Positions 13,521-21,760 are shown, numbered from the stretch's first letter. The stretch: 64,000 nt of DNA from Bacteroidales bacterium (GCA_017454015.1 JAFTDW010000012.1:19674-83673), one strand, 5' to 3'. Notes: generated by a model not told the origin, from the letters alone. A program made the numbers and translations.

Positions 13521-13840
13521 GGCTGTTGTTGTTTTTGTGGACTCTCTATAACTCTCATCACCTTTTTGATGTGGAACGAGAACACATACTCGTCCTCGAC
13601 CCTGCGTTCCACCGGCTGGCAGCACACGTAGTTGCCCCTGCGCTGCACCTGGAGCGGCTTCGTCCGCGGGTAGCGCCCGTTCAGCTCCTCCACCAAGCGC
13701 TGCAGGTCCTTTACCGTCGCGTCGACGGCCGCGTCGTCCTCCAAGAGCGTATGCTCCAGGCTGCTGGCATAGCACAGCACCTCCTTGCATTTCCGGTTGG
13801 CCGGGCTCCACACCTTCACTTTGTCGATGTAATATTCCAT
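13517..13840 (-). CDS. Hypothetical early protein
   Basis: 107 residues: strand MEYYIDKVKVWSP, a helical middle (AAVDATVKDLQRLVEELNGRYP), then strands with YVCCQPVERRVEDEYVFSFHIKKV. The stop overlaps the next ATG by 4 nt. The mixed alpha/beta order recalls small single-domain binding proteins. No function can be assigned. Confidence 0.6.
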   Translation of the reverse strand: MEYYIDKVKVWSPANRKCKEVLCYASSLEHTLLEDDAAVDATVKDLQRLVEELNGRYPRTKPLQVQRRGNYVCCQPVERRVEDEYVFSFHIKKVMRVIESPQKQQQP

Positions 13841-13848
13841 AGTTTTGA

Positions 13849-14067
13849 TTATTTGTTATTTGATATCTGTTGTTTAACAATTCTGTTGATTAATTCCGGT
13901 ACATTTTCGGGGAAGCGGTAGGTCCTTTGCTTTTTCCCTTCCTCGTCTGTCCATGTTATCTTAAGCATGGTCACACCGGCTGGCAGTTCTATGCCTATCT
14001 CATGCATGGTGGCGCATTCCATCACCTCCACGAAATGGCTCCGCGCCGTAAGCTCGTGTGCCATCAT
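13849..14067 (-). CDS. Small hypothetical early protein
   Basis: 72 residues. Residues about 25-50 form a strand pair (GVTMLKITWTDEEGKKQRTYRF) before a C-terminal helix (VPELINRIVKQQISNN). The ATG overlaps the preceding stop (ATGA). No motif known. Confidence 0.55.
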   Translation of the reverse strand: MMAHELTARSHFVEVMECATMHEIGIELPAGVTMLKITWTDEEGKKQRTYRFPENVPELINRIVKQQISNNK

Positions 14068-14273
14068 TCCTCCTCTCTATACTCTATTTCATCTTTGGGT
14101 GCCGGAACCCACATCTCGCCGCCATTCTCCAGGGCGTAGTCCTGCAACACCCTCGCCAGGGCTGTTGTGGTGCGGAACTCCATCGCGTCTTTAACTGTAC
14201 GGTACACCACGCCGTACTTCTTAATCATCTGCTGTCGCAGTTTGGTGCTGATTAAAATTTTTTTCCTTACCAT
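14064..14273 (-). CDS. First gene of the leftward early operon
   Basis: 69 residues: a basic N-terminal half (MVRKKILISTKLRQQMIKKYG) with a helix-turn-helix-like run (VVYRTVKDAMEFRTTTALARVLQDYAL) and an acidic end. It lies directly behind the leftward promoter of the regulator switch. Its position and basic helical N-terminus suggest an early DNA-binding protein. The family is not recognised. Confidence 0.55.
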   Translation of the reverse strand: MVRKKILISTKLRQQMIKKYGVVYRTVKDAMEFRTTTALARVLQDYALENGGEMWVPAPKDEIEYREEE

Positions 14274-14361
14274 GTCTTTTTTTTTATTTAAATTTGCATT
14301 CGTGTTTATTTAGTTTTCGAGTGCAAAAATAGTAAAAAACTTTCAAATAACAATTAAAAAA
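14274..14361. promoter_or_regulatory. Divergent promoter switch
   Basis: Leftward: TATTTTTG at 14331-14324 with TTG at 14353-14351, 19 nt apart. Rightward: TAAATTTG at 14289-14296 in front of the regulator gene. The two promoters overlap, as in phage lysogeny switches. GTGAGCAAACTCAC at 14362-14375 is a perfect inverted repeat at the regulator start codon and a likely operator. Confidence 0.6.
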
Positions 14362-14724
14362 GTGAGCAAACTCACAGAAATAAAATCAAGATTACTACAA
14401 TTTGCTAAAGAACAAGGGTTTAAGAAAGAAGAATTTTGCAGAGTGATTGGCATAGATAGTGCCAATTTTCGTGGCAAAAATGCACTCTCAGATCTTGGCT
14501 CCGAGAAAATCGTAAGTATTCTTTCGCATTTTTCAAATCTCAATCCCGACTGGTTAATGCTCGGAAAAGGAGAAATGTTGCGTACTGAGGCCGAAAAAAA
14601 AAGCTCTGAAGAAGCACTTGCAATAAAAATAATTTCAGAAAAAGACGCCCGTATTGAGCAACTTATTCGTGAAAACGAAAGGCTCCTTGCCCAGGTGTCA
14701 TTTTTCAAAGAAAAAGAAGGCTAA
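14362..14724 (+). CDS. CI-like/XRE-type regulator of the element
   Basis: 120 residues from a GTG start. The N-terminal helix-turn-helix (KSRLLQFAKEQGFKKEEFCRVIGIDSANFRGKNA) with 'GSEKIVSILSHFSNLNPDWLMLGKGEML' is the typical form of short Bacteroidota phage repressors. The C-terminal 45 residues are a coiled coil for dimer or tetramer formation. No peptidase domain is present, so it would not be cleaved by RecA. It is divergent from the early operon, which it probably represses. A perfect palindrome overlaps its start codon. Confidence 0.75.
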   Translation: MSKLTEIKSRLLQFAKEQGFKKEEFCRVIGIDSANFRGKNALSDLGSEKIVSILSHFSNLNPDWLMLGKGEMLRTEAEKKSSEEALAIKIISEKDARIEQLIRENERLLAQVSFFKEKEG

Positions 14725-14765
14725 CCCTTGACCAATACAATTAGTTTAATCTTAAAAAATAAAAA

Positions 14766-15116
14766 ATGGAAAATCAAGAGAAAACCAAACAGGCTCTACT
14801 TACTATTGAATGGATGTTGAGCAAATCGGGTCAACATTATTTTCATATAGAGAACAAGGGCGATTCGGCTGCGGCGGACGTCTCCCTTCGCATTGAAAGA
14901 ATTGAAAATGCCATGGGGCGTATCAATAATGATGAGTATTATCCAGAAGAGGAATGTATCGACTTCATCCAACCTAAAAGTTGTTTCAATATTAGGTTTC
15001 TTCACGCCGCAGAATACACGGAGAATCCGGACATTCCTCTTCAGGTAACTGTTGAGTATTCTGATGACACCGGGGCTCACTCCAACCTTCATAGCATTTC
15101 CCAACCCATAGTATAA
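14766..15116 (+). CDS. Hypothetical protein of the lysogeny region
   Basis: 116 residues, acidic, no membrane segment. Beta-rich pattern: LLTIEWMLSKSGQHYFHIEN, AAADVSLRIERIE, SCFNIRFLHAAEY, LQVTVEYSDDTG. This suggests a small immunoglobulin-like or beta-sandwich domain. It lies 41 nt after the regulator, on the same strand. The lower GC content of the regulator and this gene compared with the leftward genes is noticeable. It may be a lysogeny-expressed accessory gene. Confidence 0.6.
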   Translation: MENQEKTKQALLTIEWMLSKSGQHYFHIENKGDSAAADVSLRIERIENAMGRINNDEYYPEEECIDFIQPKSCFNIRFLHAAEYTENPDIPLQVTVEYSDDTGAHSNLHSISQPIV

Positions 15117-15127
15117 GTATTTGTCCC

Positions 15128-15445
15128 ATGGATCTATCCTATAAAGTCATCACCGGCCAGCCCGCCTTGGTTGCAGCAAGCATTTCCCGCAGCATCGGCC
15201 AATTTGAGCGATACTACCACCAAATAAAAATCGGAATCACAGCTAATCCCTCTCGTCGCTCAAAGGAACACGCATGCGACGGATGGAAACGCATGTTGGT
15301 GAAGTACAAATCCTCCAGTGTGCGTAATGCCAACGTGATAGAGAAATATTTCATTGCCCACCGCAAGGAACTTACAAACGAATGGAACGGCTACAGCAAA
15401 CTGCCGGAACCAGGTCCTTACTATGTTTATCTTTTAATGAAATAA
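15128..15445 (+). CDS. Mini GIY-YIG-like protein
   Basis: 105 residues. YYHQIKIGITANPSRRSKEHA at about residues 31-51 matches the second part of a GIY-YIG nuclease core ('yKIGiT.np.rR..eh'), followed by RNANVIEKYFIAHRKEL, where the catalytic Glu of the family (here in VIEKYF) is expected. The first GIY strand is not obvious; the C-terminal PYYVYLLMK could supply a permuted strand. It is 11 nt after the previous gene. Nuclease activity is uncertain. Confidence 0.5.
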   Translation: MDLSYKVITGQPALVAASISRSIGQFERYYHQIKIGITANPSRRSKEHACDGWKRMLVKYKSSSVRNANVIEKYFIAHRKELTNEWNGYSKLPEPGPYYVYLLMK

Positions 15446-15851
15446 TGAGAAAAATCTATGATTATAAGCCGTGTCGGAACATAGCCATCTTCCTGTAACA
15501 CTATAATATAACGAATAGATAATCGGAACAGAAACGGAACAAAAAACCTCGAAAAAAAGCGATGCCCGTTATCGTAACACGCTGAAAACCAGAACTTATT
15601 AAATCAAAAACACGGCCCCGAGCCGATCGTGGGTAGGATATCTTTTCTTGAAGAGAAAGCAGGCTTATCCTCGTCCATGACGAAGGAGGCTGTTTTATCA
15701 TAGATTGGGATGTGAGCGATTTTATTCCATCGGAGGACTATGATTATAAACTGGAATTCCCGTGTATCTGTGACTAAATGAGCATGATGCCCAGCAAGAC
15801 ACTGTTGCGACTCTTTTCAGAACTATAGAACAATTAATTAACAATAAATGT
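15446..15851. other. Non-coding or degenerate stretch
   Basis: No intact gene. A 12-bp direct repeat, CTATGATTATAA, occurs at 15457-15468 and 15738-15749. Between about 15660 and 15775 a frame without start codon reads LVHDEGGCFIIDWDVSDFIP and ends at a TAA, which looks like the remains of a gene. The rest holds nothing that I can identify. Confidence 0.45.
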
Positions 15852-16058
15852 ATGGGAAACAATTATATCAGAAAGTATCTTCCTTATAAGGTTGAATGCA
15901 AGGATAATACCATCTTCTTGTATAACCGTGATTCTGAGCTCCTGTTTAGAGGATTGCTTGCTTCAAGACTTGATGTGTTAGGTTTTATGGAAAGTATTGC
16001 CATTGACCCGGACCCTGTTTTTACGGATGGATGCTGTTATCTCTACAAAGACTTATAA
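15852..16058 (+). CDS. Small hypothetical protein
   Basis: 68 residues with an ATG start (MGNNYIRKYLPYKVECKDNT). Strand-like core (TIFLYNRDSELLFRGLLASR) and a Cys-Cys pair near the end. It lies close to the right border of the element and has no recognised family. Confidence 0.5.
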   Translation: MGNNYIRKYLPYKVECKDNTIFLYNRDSELLFRGLLASRLDVLGFMESIAIDPDPVFTDGCCYLYKDL

Positions 16059-16082
16059 TCAAACCCGTCTTCAAGCAAAAAT

Positions 16083-16292
16083 TTGGATGCGTATATTGTT
16101 CGTCTTGTGGATTTGTTGGAATACCTTGACAATCATCTAATAACTCGCAACACAAAAGAAGAACTACCTTGGGTTGAGACCTTTATTGACACGGCTGCTC
16201 ATATTAACAAACTGGAAAGTGAAAACAAGAGACTTCTTTCGAGACTTGATGAGTTGCGGGAAGAAAATAAGTCACTTATGAGACACTTATGA
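16083..16292 (+). CDS. Short coiled-coil frame, doubtful
   Basis: 69 residues from a TTG: LVDLLEYLDNHLITR, then a heptad coiled coil NKLESENKRLLSRLDELREE. The end runs into an 11-bp unit repeated about three times (ACTTATGAGAC, 16270-16300). No ATG start in frame. It may be a real small protein or a remnant. Confidence 0.3.
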   Translation: MDAYIVRLVDLLEYLDNHLITRNTKEELPWVETFIDTAAHINKLESENKRLLSRLDELREENKSLMRHL

Positions 16293-16430
16293 GACACTTA
16301 TGTGCCAAACACTATCTATAAAGCCGACCATTTTCAATACGTGCCAAGCGAAGTTCGTATCGAGAAGAAGCAATAATCGAATTAATAAAACATTGGCATC
16401 CAGCATTCTGCACAGCGAAAAACATCCCAA

Positions 16431-16462
16431 GGCCGTCGTGGGTTTGAATCCCGCCGGGGTCA
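16431..16462 (+). pseudogene. 3' fragment of a tRNA gene, right border (att) of the element
   Basis: A T-arm is intact: stem GTGGG (16438-16442), loop TTTGAAT, stem CCCGC, then the acceptor 3' strand CGGGGTC and discriminator A at 16462. The matching acceptor 5' strand (GACCCCG) and the rest of the cloverleaf are absent upstream. Such a fragment is what integration into a tRNA 3' end leaves at the far border, so the intact tRNA should lie left of this window. The isoacceptor cannot be fixed. Confidence 0.65.
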
Positions 16463-16473
16463 CAAAACAAATT

Positions 16474-16540
16474 AGCAATCGCTCTGATGGAAGAGTAGCT
16501 CCGTAATCGGGTATAGCAAACCATTGAGCGATTGTGTTTA
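16474..16540. repeat. Inverted repeat just outside the tRNA fragment
   Basis: CAATCGCTC at 16476-16484 pairs with GAGCGATTG at 16526-16534 across a 41-nt loop, followed by TGTTTATTTA. It could be the original terminator of the tRNA gene or an integrase arm site. Confidence 0.4.
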
Positions 16541-16574
16541 TTTATATCAATTCATTAAAATTGTCCAATCTACA

Positions 16575-16582
16575 TATATTTG
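16575..16582 (+). promoter_or_regulatory. Promoter -7 element of the CPBP protease gene
   Basis: TATATTTG, 12 nt before the ATG at 16595. It rules out the TTG at 16580 as a start codon, because that TTG lies inside the element. Confidence 0.55.
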
Positions 16583-16594
16583 CGAAAAGAGCCT

Positions 16595-17476
16595 ATGATT
16601 TCTTCATTCTTCAAAGACATTAAGCCTGGGCGGCAATTTGTCGGCCTGCTGCTCATGCTCGTTGTCGGGCTGATTGTATCATCGGGAATCCTGCTGCTGT
16701 CGGGCATAAGCGGACACGAAGCAGAGCATACCACAGCGGCCATACTCCTGCAAGGGTTTTCGCAAATCATCATGTTCATGATACCTGCAACGCTCTTTGC
16801 CATATTCTTCTACGGAAATCCCGCCAACTATTTGTGTATTGGTAAAAACAAGCTGACATCGGGCTCATGGCTACGGGCACTGTGCGCCATTGGGATAATG
16901 CTGTTGTGCGTGCCCTTTGCCGACCTGCTGTCGCAATGGAACGACGCATGGCATCTGCCCTCACGTTTTGCCTCCGTGGAGAACGCCATACGCCATACTG
17001 GAGATATGTCCAAGAAGCTCGTAGAGACCTTCCTTTCGCAAACAGACGCTCTGTCGCTGGCGCTCAACCTGCTCATCATTGCCGCCGTGCCTGCATGCTG
17101 CGAGGAGCTGTTCTTTCGCGGTTGCATACAACAAGTGCTCCACCGATGGCTACGCAACCCTCATTGGGCAATAATACTCACGGCACTTGTATTCAGCCTT
17201 ATGCACGGTGAGCTCTTTGCCCTGATACCACGTTTCTTTATGGGGGTGGTTCTGGGCTATCTATTTTACAGTTCAGGGGCACTGGTTGTAAGCATAGCCG
17301 CACATTTCGCCAATAACGCCACAACAGTTATACTATACTACCTATACAACACTGGACACCTCGCTTGGCATCCCGAGAACCTACCCTCTTTACCGCTATG
17401 GGCGATAATGCTCACACTTGCAGGCGCGACAATAATGTTCTGCTACACCATTCCAAGAAAAGAGAATACAAGATAG
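16595..17476 (+). CDS. CPBP-family intramembrane metalloprotease
   Basis: 293 residues with about eight membrane segments. The Abi/CAAX motifs are present: EELFFRGCIQQVL (EExxxR) at about residues 175-187, and FSLMHGELFALIPRFFMGVVLG (HxxxF-type second motif), followed by SIAAHFANNATTV (HxxxN). The family includes CAAX-type prenyl proteases and bacteriocin-immunity proteins; in Bacteroidota the substrates are mostly unknown. It is the first chromosomal gene right of the element and stands alone. The ATG at 16595 is chosen because the upstream TTG lies within the promoter. Confidence 0.85.
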   Translation: MISSFFKDIKPGRQFVGLLLMLVVGLIVSSGILLLSGISGHEAEHTTAAILLQGFSQIIMFMIPATLFAIFFYGNPANYLCIGKNKLTSGSWLRALCAIGIMLLCVPFADLLSQWNDAWHLPSRFASVENAIRHTGDMSKKLVETFLSQTDALSLALNLLIIAAVPACCEELFFRGCIQQVLHRWLRNPHWAIILTALVFSLMHGELFALIPRFFMGVVLGYLFYSSGALVVSIAAHFANNATTVILYYLYNTGHLAWHPENLPSLPLWAIMLTLAGATIMFCYTIPRKENTR

Positions 17477-17627
17477 ATGTCCTATCCAATTTATTCGACA
17501 TGTGGCGTTCTGTAAATTAGTATGCATTGATTTTTCCCTTTCTGGGCGATTTTTTAGTGGTCGCCATATATGTGCCGTGCGATGAATATTTGAAAGTCAA
17601 TACAACGCCAGCATTACATATACAAAC

Positions 17628-17660
17628 AAATAAGCGGCACCTTTGAGGTGCCGCTTATTT
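17628..17660. terminator. Bidirectional terminator
   Basis: AAATAAGCGGCACC and GGTGCCGCTTATTT pair perfectly around a short loop, with A- and T-rich flanks on both sides. It lies between the convergent CPBP and outer-membrane genes. Confidence 0.85.
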
Positions 17661-17685
17661 AATATCTGAATAGTCTCAAACTATA

Positions 17686-19041
17686 TTAGTAACGTTTCAC
17701 GCGACCAAACACGTTGTACTGATAGCCGACGGTTATCGAGCGGAAACCAGTGCCGAGGGTCTTCATGTGAATTCCGTTGCCATACATACGGGGAGGTATG
17801 GAGCTGTATGCGAAGTTCATATATATATCACCCGACTTGTTTACCTTGTAACGGGCTATCAGACCGATATTGGCCGAACCAGCATAGGTGTGAGAAGCTC
17901 TGTGTGTGCGGAAATTGCCTTGAGGATCTTCCTCTTTGGTGGGAATGTTGTTGTCGTACAAACCGCAGCCGACCCAAAACGAAGCACCAAACTTGCGATC
18001 TTCGTGCGGTGTAGGCACATAGTGGAAACTCTGGAAGAGCAGTTCCTGTATCTGACCGCCGAACTCGATGAAGTTGAGGTTCACCATCACATCGGCATGG
18101 ACATTCCAGAAGTTGAAGGCACTTCCCGCTATCTGCGAACGGAAACCCTCATAACTCATACGCAATGACCACAGCGGGCTTATGGCTTTGCCAACATGGA
18201 GGTTGATGCCGGGGAAGATGTTGGCTCCGTCTTTGCGACTAACCTGCGGCTTCCCATCGCTCAAGACTACACCTTCGACTGGTTTTGGATAACGCAGACG
18301 GTTGTAACCCACAGTGGCACCGAAGAACCAGTCTTGGTTCAGACCTACAGACTCGGAACTGAGGCGACGGCGATGTTCCTCGAAACCGAAGTCATACTTT
18401 ACACCGACGGAGAGGTTGAGCTGACTTCCCGGAGATGCCTTGAATTGTTCCATCATAAGAGCAGCCTGTTCACGACCGCTTTCCTCGTTGCCGTCGAATG
18501 CCGGAGGGGTAAACAGCGACACCATATTGAGATAAACGCTCAGCGACGGCGTGAAACGGTAGTTGGCTTGCAAGCCAAAATGGAAAGTATAATCGTTGTC
18601 GGCGGGAACAACCTTTCCATTATCGTCAGTATTTGACTTACCCACATGCGATACACCAAAGCCGAGGTAAGGATTGAATGTATATACGCGGGCTTCGGGA
18701 CTATTGGTAAACGTGACAATGGGATCCCATATAAAGTCGAAATAATAATTCTGATATCCTCTACGAATATCTGCCGAACTCGTCGCCCTCATACCTGACA
18801 CATCTACCGCCAAAGCAACAGCATTTGTAATCCACTTACCGGCTTTCATTTCCCACTCAAAACCAGTATTGGATATGAGTTTCATGTCAGCATTTGAGTT
18901 GCCATACATACCGAGACCCAAACCAGCCTGCACGAAAGTATTGTCTTTGAAAAAAGACGGTTTCTTGTTCTCCTCCTGAGCATATATAGACCCACCAAGG
19001 GCCACAGCCATAATTATCAGTGCAAAATATCTTTTCTTCAT
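17686..19041 (-). CDS. Outer-membrane beta-barrel protein
   Basis: 451 residues from MKKRYFALIIMAVALGGSIYAQ, a clear signal peptide. The rest is barrel-like: alternating strands with aromatic girdles, FVQAGLGLGMYG near the start, repeated 'GYNRLRYP', 'NIGLIARYKV' and 'FRSITVGYQYNVFG' strands, and a C-terminal Tyr. No OmpA peptidoglycan domain and no TonB plug. It lies 41 nt after trigger factor on the same strand and has no promoter of its own in the gap, so the two may be co-transcribed. This would link a chaperone with an abundant exported protein. Confidence 0.7.
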   Translation of the reverse strand: MKKRYFALIIMAVALGGSIYAQEENKKPSFFKDNTFVQAGLGLGMYGNSNADMKLISNTGFEWEMKAGKWITNAVALAVDVSGMRATSSADIRRGYQNYYFDFIWDPIVTFTNSPEARVYTFNPYLGFGVSHVGKSNTDDNGKVVPADNDYTFHFGLQANYRFTPSLSVYLNMVSLFTPPAFDGNEESGREQAALMMEQFKASPGSQLNLSVGVKYDFGFEEHRRRLSSESVGLNQDWFFGATVGYNRLRYPKPVEGVVLSDGKPQVSRKDGANIFPGINLHVGKAISPLWSLRMSYEGFRSQIAGSAFNFWNVHADVMVNLNFIEFGGQIQELLFQSFHYVPTPHEDRKFGASFWVGCGLYDNNIPTKEEDPQGNFRTHRASHTYAGSANIGLIARYKVNKSGDIYMNFAYSSIPPRMYGNGIHMKTLGTGFRSITVGYQYNVFGRVKRY

Positions 19042-19082
19042 TGTTAATTTGTTGTTTTTATACTTCAAACATTAATTGTAAT

Positions 19083-20438
19083 TTATTGTTTGCATCTCTG
19101 CTCAAACTCCTTCATGCTTACTTTCTCGGGCTCGGGCTTGAGCTGCGATTCAAAGATGGCAAACACCTTGTCTGTACGCAAACGGTCGACGATACGAGCA
19201 ATGTTCTCACGGTCTTTGGCTATTGTACGCGCCGACTGTTCAAGACGCTCTTCTATCTGCTGCTTGGTCTCACCCTCGGCGGGGACATCCTGTCTGCGCA
19301 GCAAATCCTTTACCGCATCGACAATCTCGTTCTGGGTGGGTTCGAGATCACCTATCTTCGACAAAGCCACATCAATCATCTCCCACTTAAGCCCTGGCAC
19401 ATATTTGTCGTTCCATTCAGCCTCAACATCCGAAGCATTCTTGTCTTTGTCGATACGCGACACTATCCAGCGCTTAAGGAATGCCTCTGGCATTGAAGTG
19501 TCGAAGTTGTCCATCAAGGCCTTGCGCACTTGGTTGACATAAAGCACGCGGCATTGCTCACGGTTGCCCTCCTCTATGTCTTTGGAGAGTTTTTTCTTGA
19601 ACGTTGCCAAATCTTTTATTCCCTCGCCGGGGAACACCTTGCCAAAGAATTCCTCATTGACCTCATGAGGTGTAATGCGCGAGCATCCACTTATAGTGAG
19701 TTCCACCTCCGATTTGAACTTCTTGGCAGCTGCCTCGTCAAGTCTCAGCTTGGTCTGAATGTCGGATGCTGAGAAAGCTTTATTGACAGTGAAGCGCACC
19801 TTCTCTTCGGCTTTCTTGCCAACAAAAAGAGGCTTCATTTCTTTATCCTTAAGGTCGTTGAGGCTAAACGACATAAACGTGCTCACGCCACCTTCTTTGA
19901 CGTTGCCGTTCTTGTCGAGTTCTTCAAGTTTACCATAGACATAATCATTTTCACCAATGGTGTCGGGAGTTTCGAAACTACCCATGCGCATGGCTATGTC
20001 TTCTATCTGTTTCTCGACCTCTTTGGGAGTCACCTTTATTTGGTTGAGAGGGACTTGGACCTTGGTCCAGTCAATCTTGACCTCGGGCATTAGCGCGGCA
20101 TCGAAGTAGAACACAAAACCTTTCTCATGGTCGAAATCAAGCTGACCAGTCTTGTCTTCATTCATCAGGGGGCTGCCGATAATATCGAGTTTCTCGGCAT
20201 CAAAATATTCGTTCAGCTTGTTGGCGATAAGGTCATTAACCACATCGGCCACCACACTGCCCTTGTACATGCGCTGTATTAAACCCATCGGAGCCATTCC
20301 CTTACGGAAACCGGGCACGGTGGCCTTGTTCTTATAGCTCTTCAGTTGTTTGGCAACTTGCTCTGCATAGTCACTCTCCTCTATCTCAACTTTGATGAGA
20401 AATTCCAAATCAGTCTTGTTTTCCCTCGTTATATTCAT
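19083..20438 (-). CDS. tig: Trigger factor, ribosome-associated chaperone
   Basis: 451 residues. The N-terminal ribosome-binding domain has VPGFRKGMAPMGLIQRMYG-like sequence (VPGFRKGMAP at about residues 41-50), which carries the FRK signature for binding L23. A shortened central FKBP-like domain (about 155-235, ENDYVYGKLEELDKNG) and a long helical C-terminal domain follow. The protein holds nascent chains at the ribosome exit. A consensus promoter (TTTG 20526-20523, TATCTTTG 20503-20496) lies about 58 nt upstream. Confidence 0.93.
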   Translation of the reverse strand: MNITRENKTDLEFLIKVEIEESDYAEQVAKQLKSYKNKATVPGFRKGMAPMGLIQRMYKGSVVADVVNDLIANKLNEYFDAEKLDIIGSPLMNEDKTGQLDFDHEKGFVFYFDAALMPEVKIDWTKVQVPLNQIKVTPKEVEKQIEDIAMRMGSFETPDTIGENDYVYGKLEELDKNGNVKEGGVSTFMSFSLNDLKDKEMKPLFVGKKAEEKVRFTVNKAFSASDIQTKLRLDEAAAKKFKSEVELTISGCSRITPHEVNEEFFGKVFPGEGIKDLATFKKKLSKDIEEGNREQCRVLYVNQVRKALMDNFDTSMPEAFLKRWIVSRIDKDKNASDVEAEWNDKYVPGLKWEMIDVALSKIGDLEPTQNEIVDAVKDLLRRQDVPAEGETKQQIEERLEQSARTIAKDRENIARIVDRLRTDKVFAIFESQLKPEPEKVSMKEFEQRCKQ

Positions 20439-20495
20439 CCTTACAGCTCTGATTGATTGTTTGTTGCTTTAATATTTGTATATATAGTCAATTTG

Positions 20496-20526
20496 CAAAG
20501 ATACACATTTTTTATCAATCGGCAAA
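20496..20526 (-). promoter_or_regulatory. Consensus promoter of tig
   Basis: TTTG at 20526-20523 and TATCTTTG at 20503-20496, 19 nt apart, upstream of trigger factor. Confidence 0.8.
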
Positions 20527-20665
20527 CTTTATTTTTTATATTGCAAAACTTTCATTTCATGAGTCGTTTTCTGGCTGCGGCAGTGTAAGCAAGCTTCCGC
20601 TGCTCTTGCTGAACGAAAACTCTCGGATACCGGAATGACAATTTGAGACGGTGCGTCGTAAAAAA

Positions 20666-21727
20666 TCAGAAACCCACACCAAGTTCTTTCAGACGCAATT
20701 TATATTGTGAGTCGGCATTAGGCGGAGTAGGTATCTTAAAAGATATATGAGTCCGGCGCGCGGCAAAAACGCCTAATCCGCCTTCAATATTGGTGTAAGC
20801 CGTCCGCCCTGCACCCTCCTCGACAGAAAACAGATAAGCTGCAAGGTCTTCTGTGCATGCGTTGACTGAGATAAGCACCGTGTCGACAGTAACTTTGTGG
20901 ACAGTGTCACCCTGCAGGACTGTCTGTATTGTCGATAGGAATGTGGACTGGTACAGGTCGACTTGCTCGGTAAGGTTGCGCATGCTGCTCTTGCATGCAG
21001 AACACTCTATATCGATATAGTGTGGCGTAATGGTAGTGTCATATCCTGTTCCGTTCCACTCACGGACATAGTCGTTGTAGTAGAACCTTACCGAAGGCTG
21101 GTACTGGCGCGCACGTGGTATGGTTGTCCACTGCAAGATACATTTCTTGACACCAGCCCCGGAGAACTGGAACATCTTGCGTTCCGTGGGTTCCCGCAAT
21201 TCCATTTCACCTCCCACGAGCGGGGTTACTGCCTGGGCCAGGGTGTCGTTACCACGCATGACGACAAGGCGGTACACTCTGCTTGTGTCGAGGTTTGTAC
21301 GGCAGAAGAACGCCATCTGGCCGGGTGAACTGAAATTGCCGTCAGGCTTGTCGTCAAGCATTGTCTCTGTGAAATGAAATGTTTTTGTCGGTGCTGTCGC
21401 ATAAGGCGACATTGTGAGAGTGGCGAGTCTTCCGCGGCTGGCAGGCCACTCCTCCATATAGACCCGCAGAGAGCCTTGCGGGTAGTTGATAGAATCGTAG
21501 CAACTCCCATATTGATAAAGGTTGCCTTCGCCAAGGTAGCAACGCTGGACCCGGACCCATGTTGTGTCGTCGTCTTGGTCGAGGATACAGTAAACCACAG
21601 GTATCTCTTTCCACTCGGCATTTGGGGAAAAATCAACCTTGCAAGCCGAGAACGACAAGGCCGAGAGCAATAATATGACACCAATATTGGCATGTGCCAC
21701 CAAAGCGTATATGATATTTTTAGTCAT
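20666..21727 (-). CDS. Lipoprotein, DUF4249-like
   Basis: 353 residues with a lipoprotein signal (ILLLSALSFSAC, Cys at about 29). The body is beta-rich with Tyr/Trp-containing strands (EIPVVYCILDQDDDTTWVRVQRCYLGEG; SLRVYMEEW; YRLVVMRGNDTLAQAVTPLVGG). This resembles the DUF4249 lipoproteins that in Bacteroidota often accompany outer-membrane transporters, though no SusC/TonB gene is nearby. It is the last gene of a leftward run from an outer-membrane barrel through a GH2-like protein and TcdA. The function is unknown. Confidence 0.6.
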   Translation of the reverse strand: MTKNIIYALVAHANIGVILLLSALSFSACKVDFSPNAEWKEIPVVYCILDQDDDTTWVRVQRCYLGEGNLYQYGSCYDSINYPQGSLRVYMEEWPASRGRLATLTMSPYATAPTKTFHFTETMLDDKPDGNFSSPGQMAFFCRTNLDTSRVYRLVVMRGNDTLAQAVTPLVGGEMELREPTERKMFQFSGAGVKKCILQWTTIPRARQYQPSVRFYYNDYVREWNGTGYDTTITPHYIDIECSACKSSMRNLTEQVDLYQSTFLSTIQTVLQGDTVHKVTVDTVLISVNACTEDLAAYLFSVEEGAGRTAYTNIEGGLGVFAARRTHISFKIPTPPNADSQYKLRLKELGVGF

Positions 21728-21760
21728 TGCCTGTCTGTTGTTTGTATAATAACCGTGAGG

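Noticed and set aside
16300-16524. Two overlapping ORFs on opposite strands near 16.4 kb
   Set aside because: The minus-strand frame contains GGIQTHDG, a typical false peptide from translation of tRNA 3' ends. The region is a tRNA fragment.
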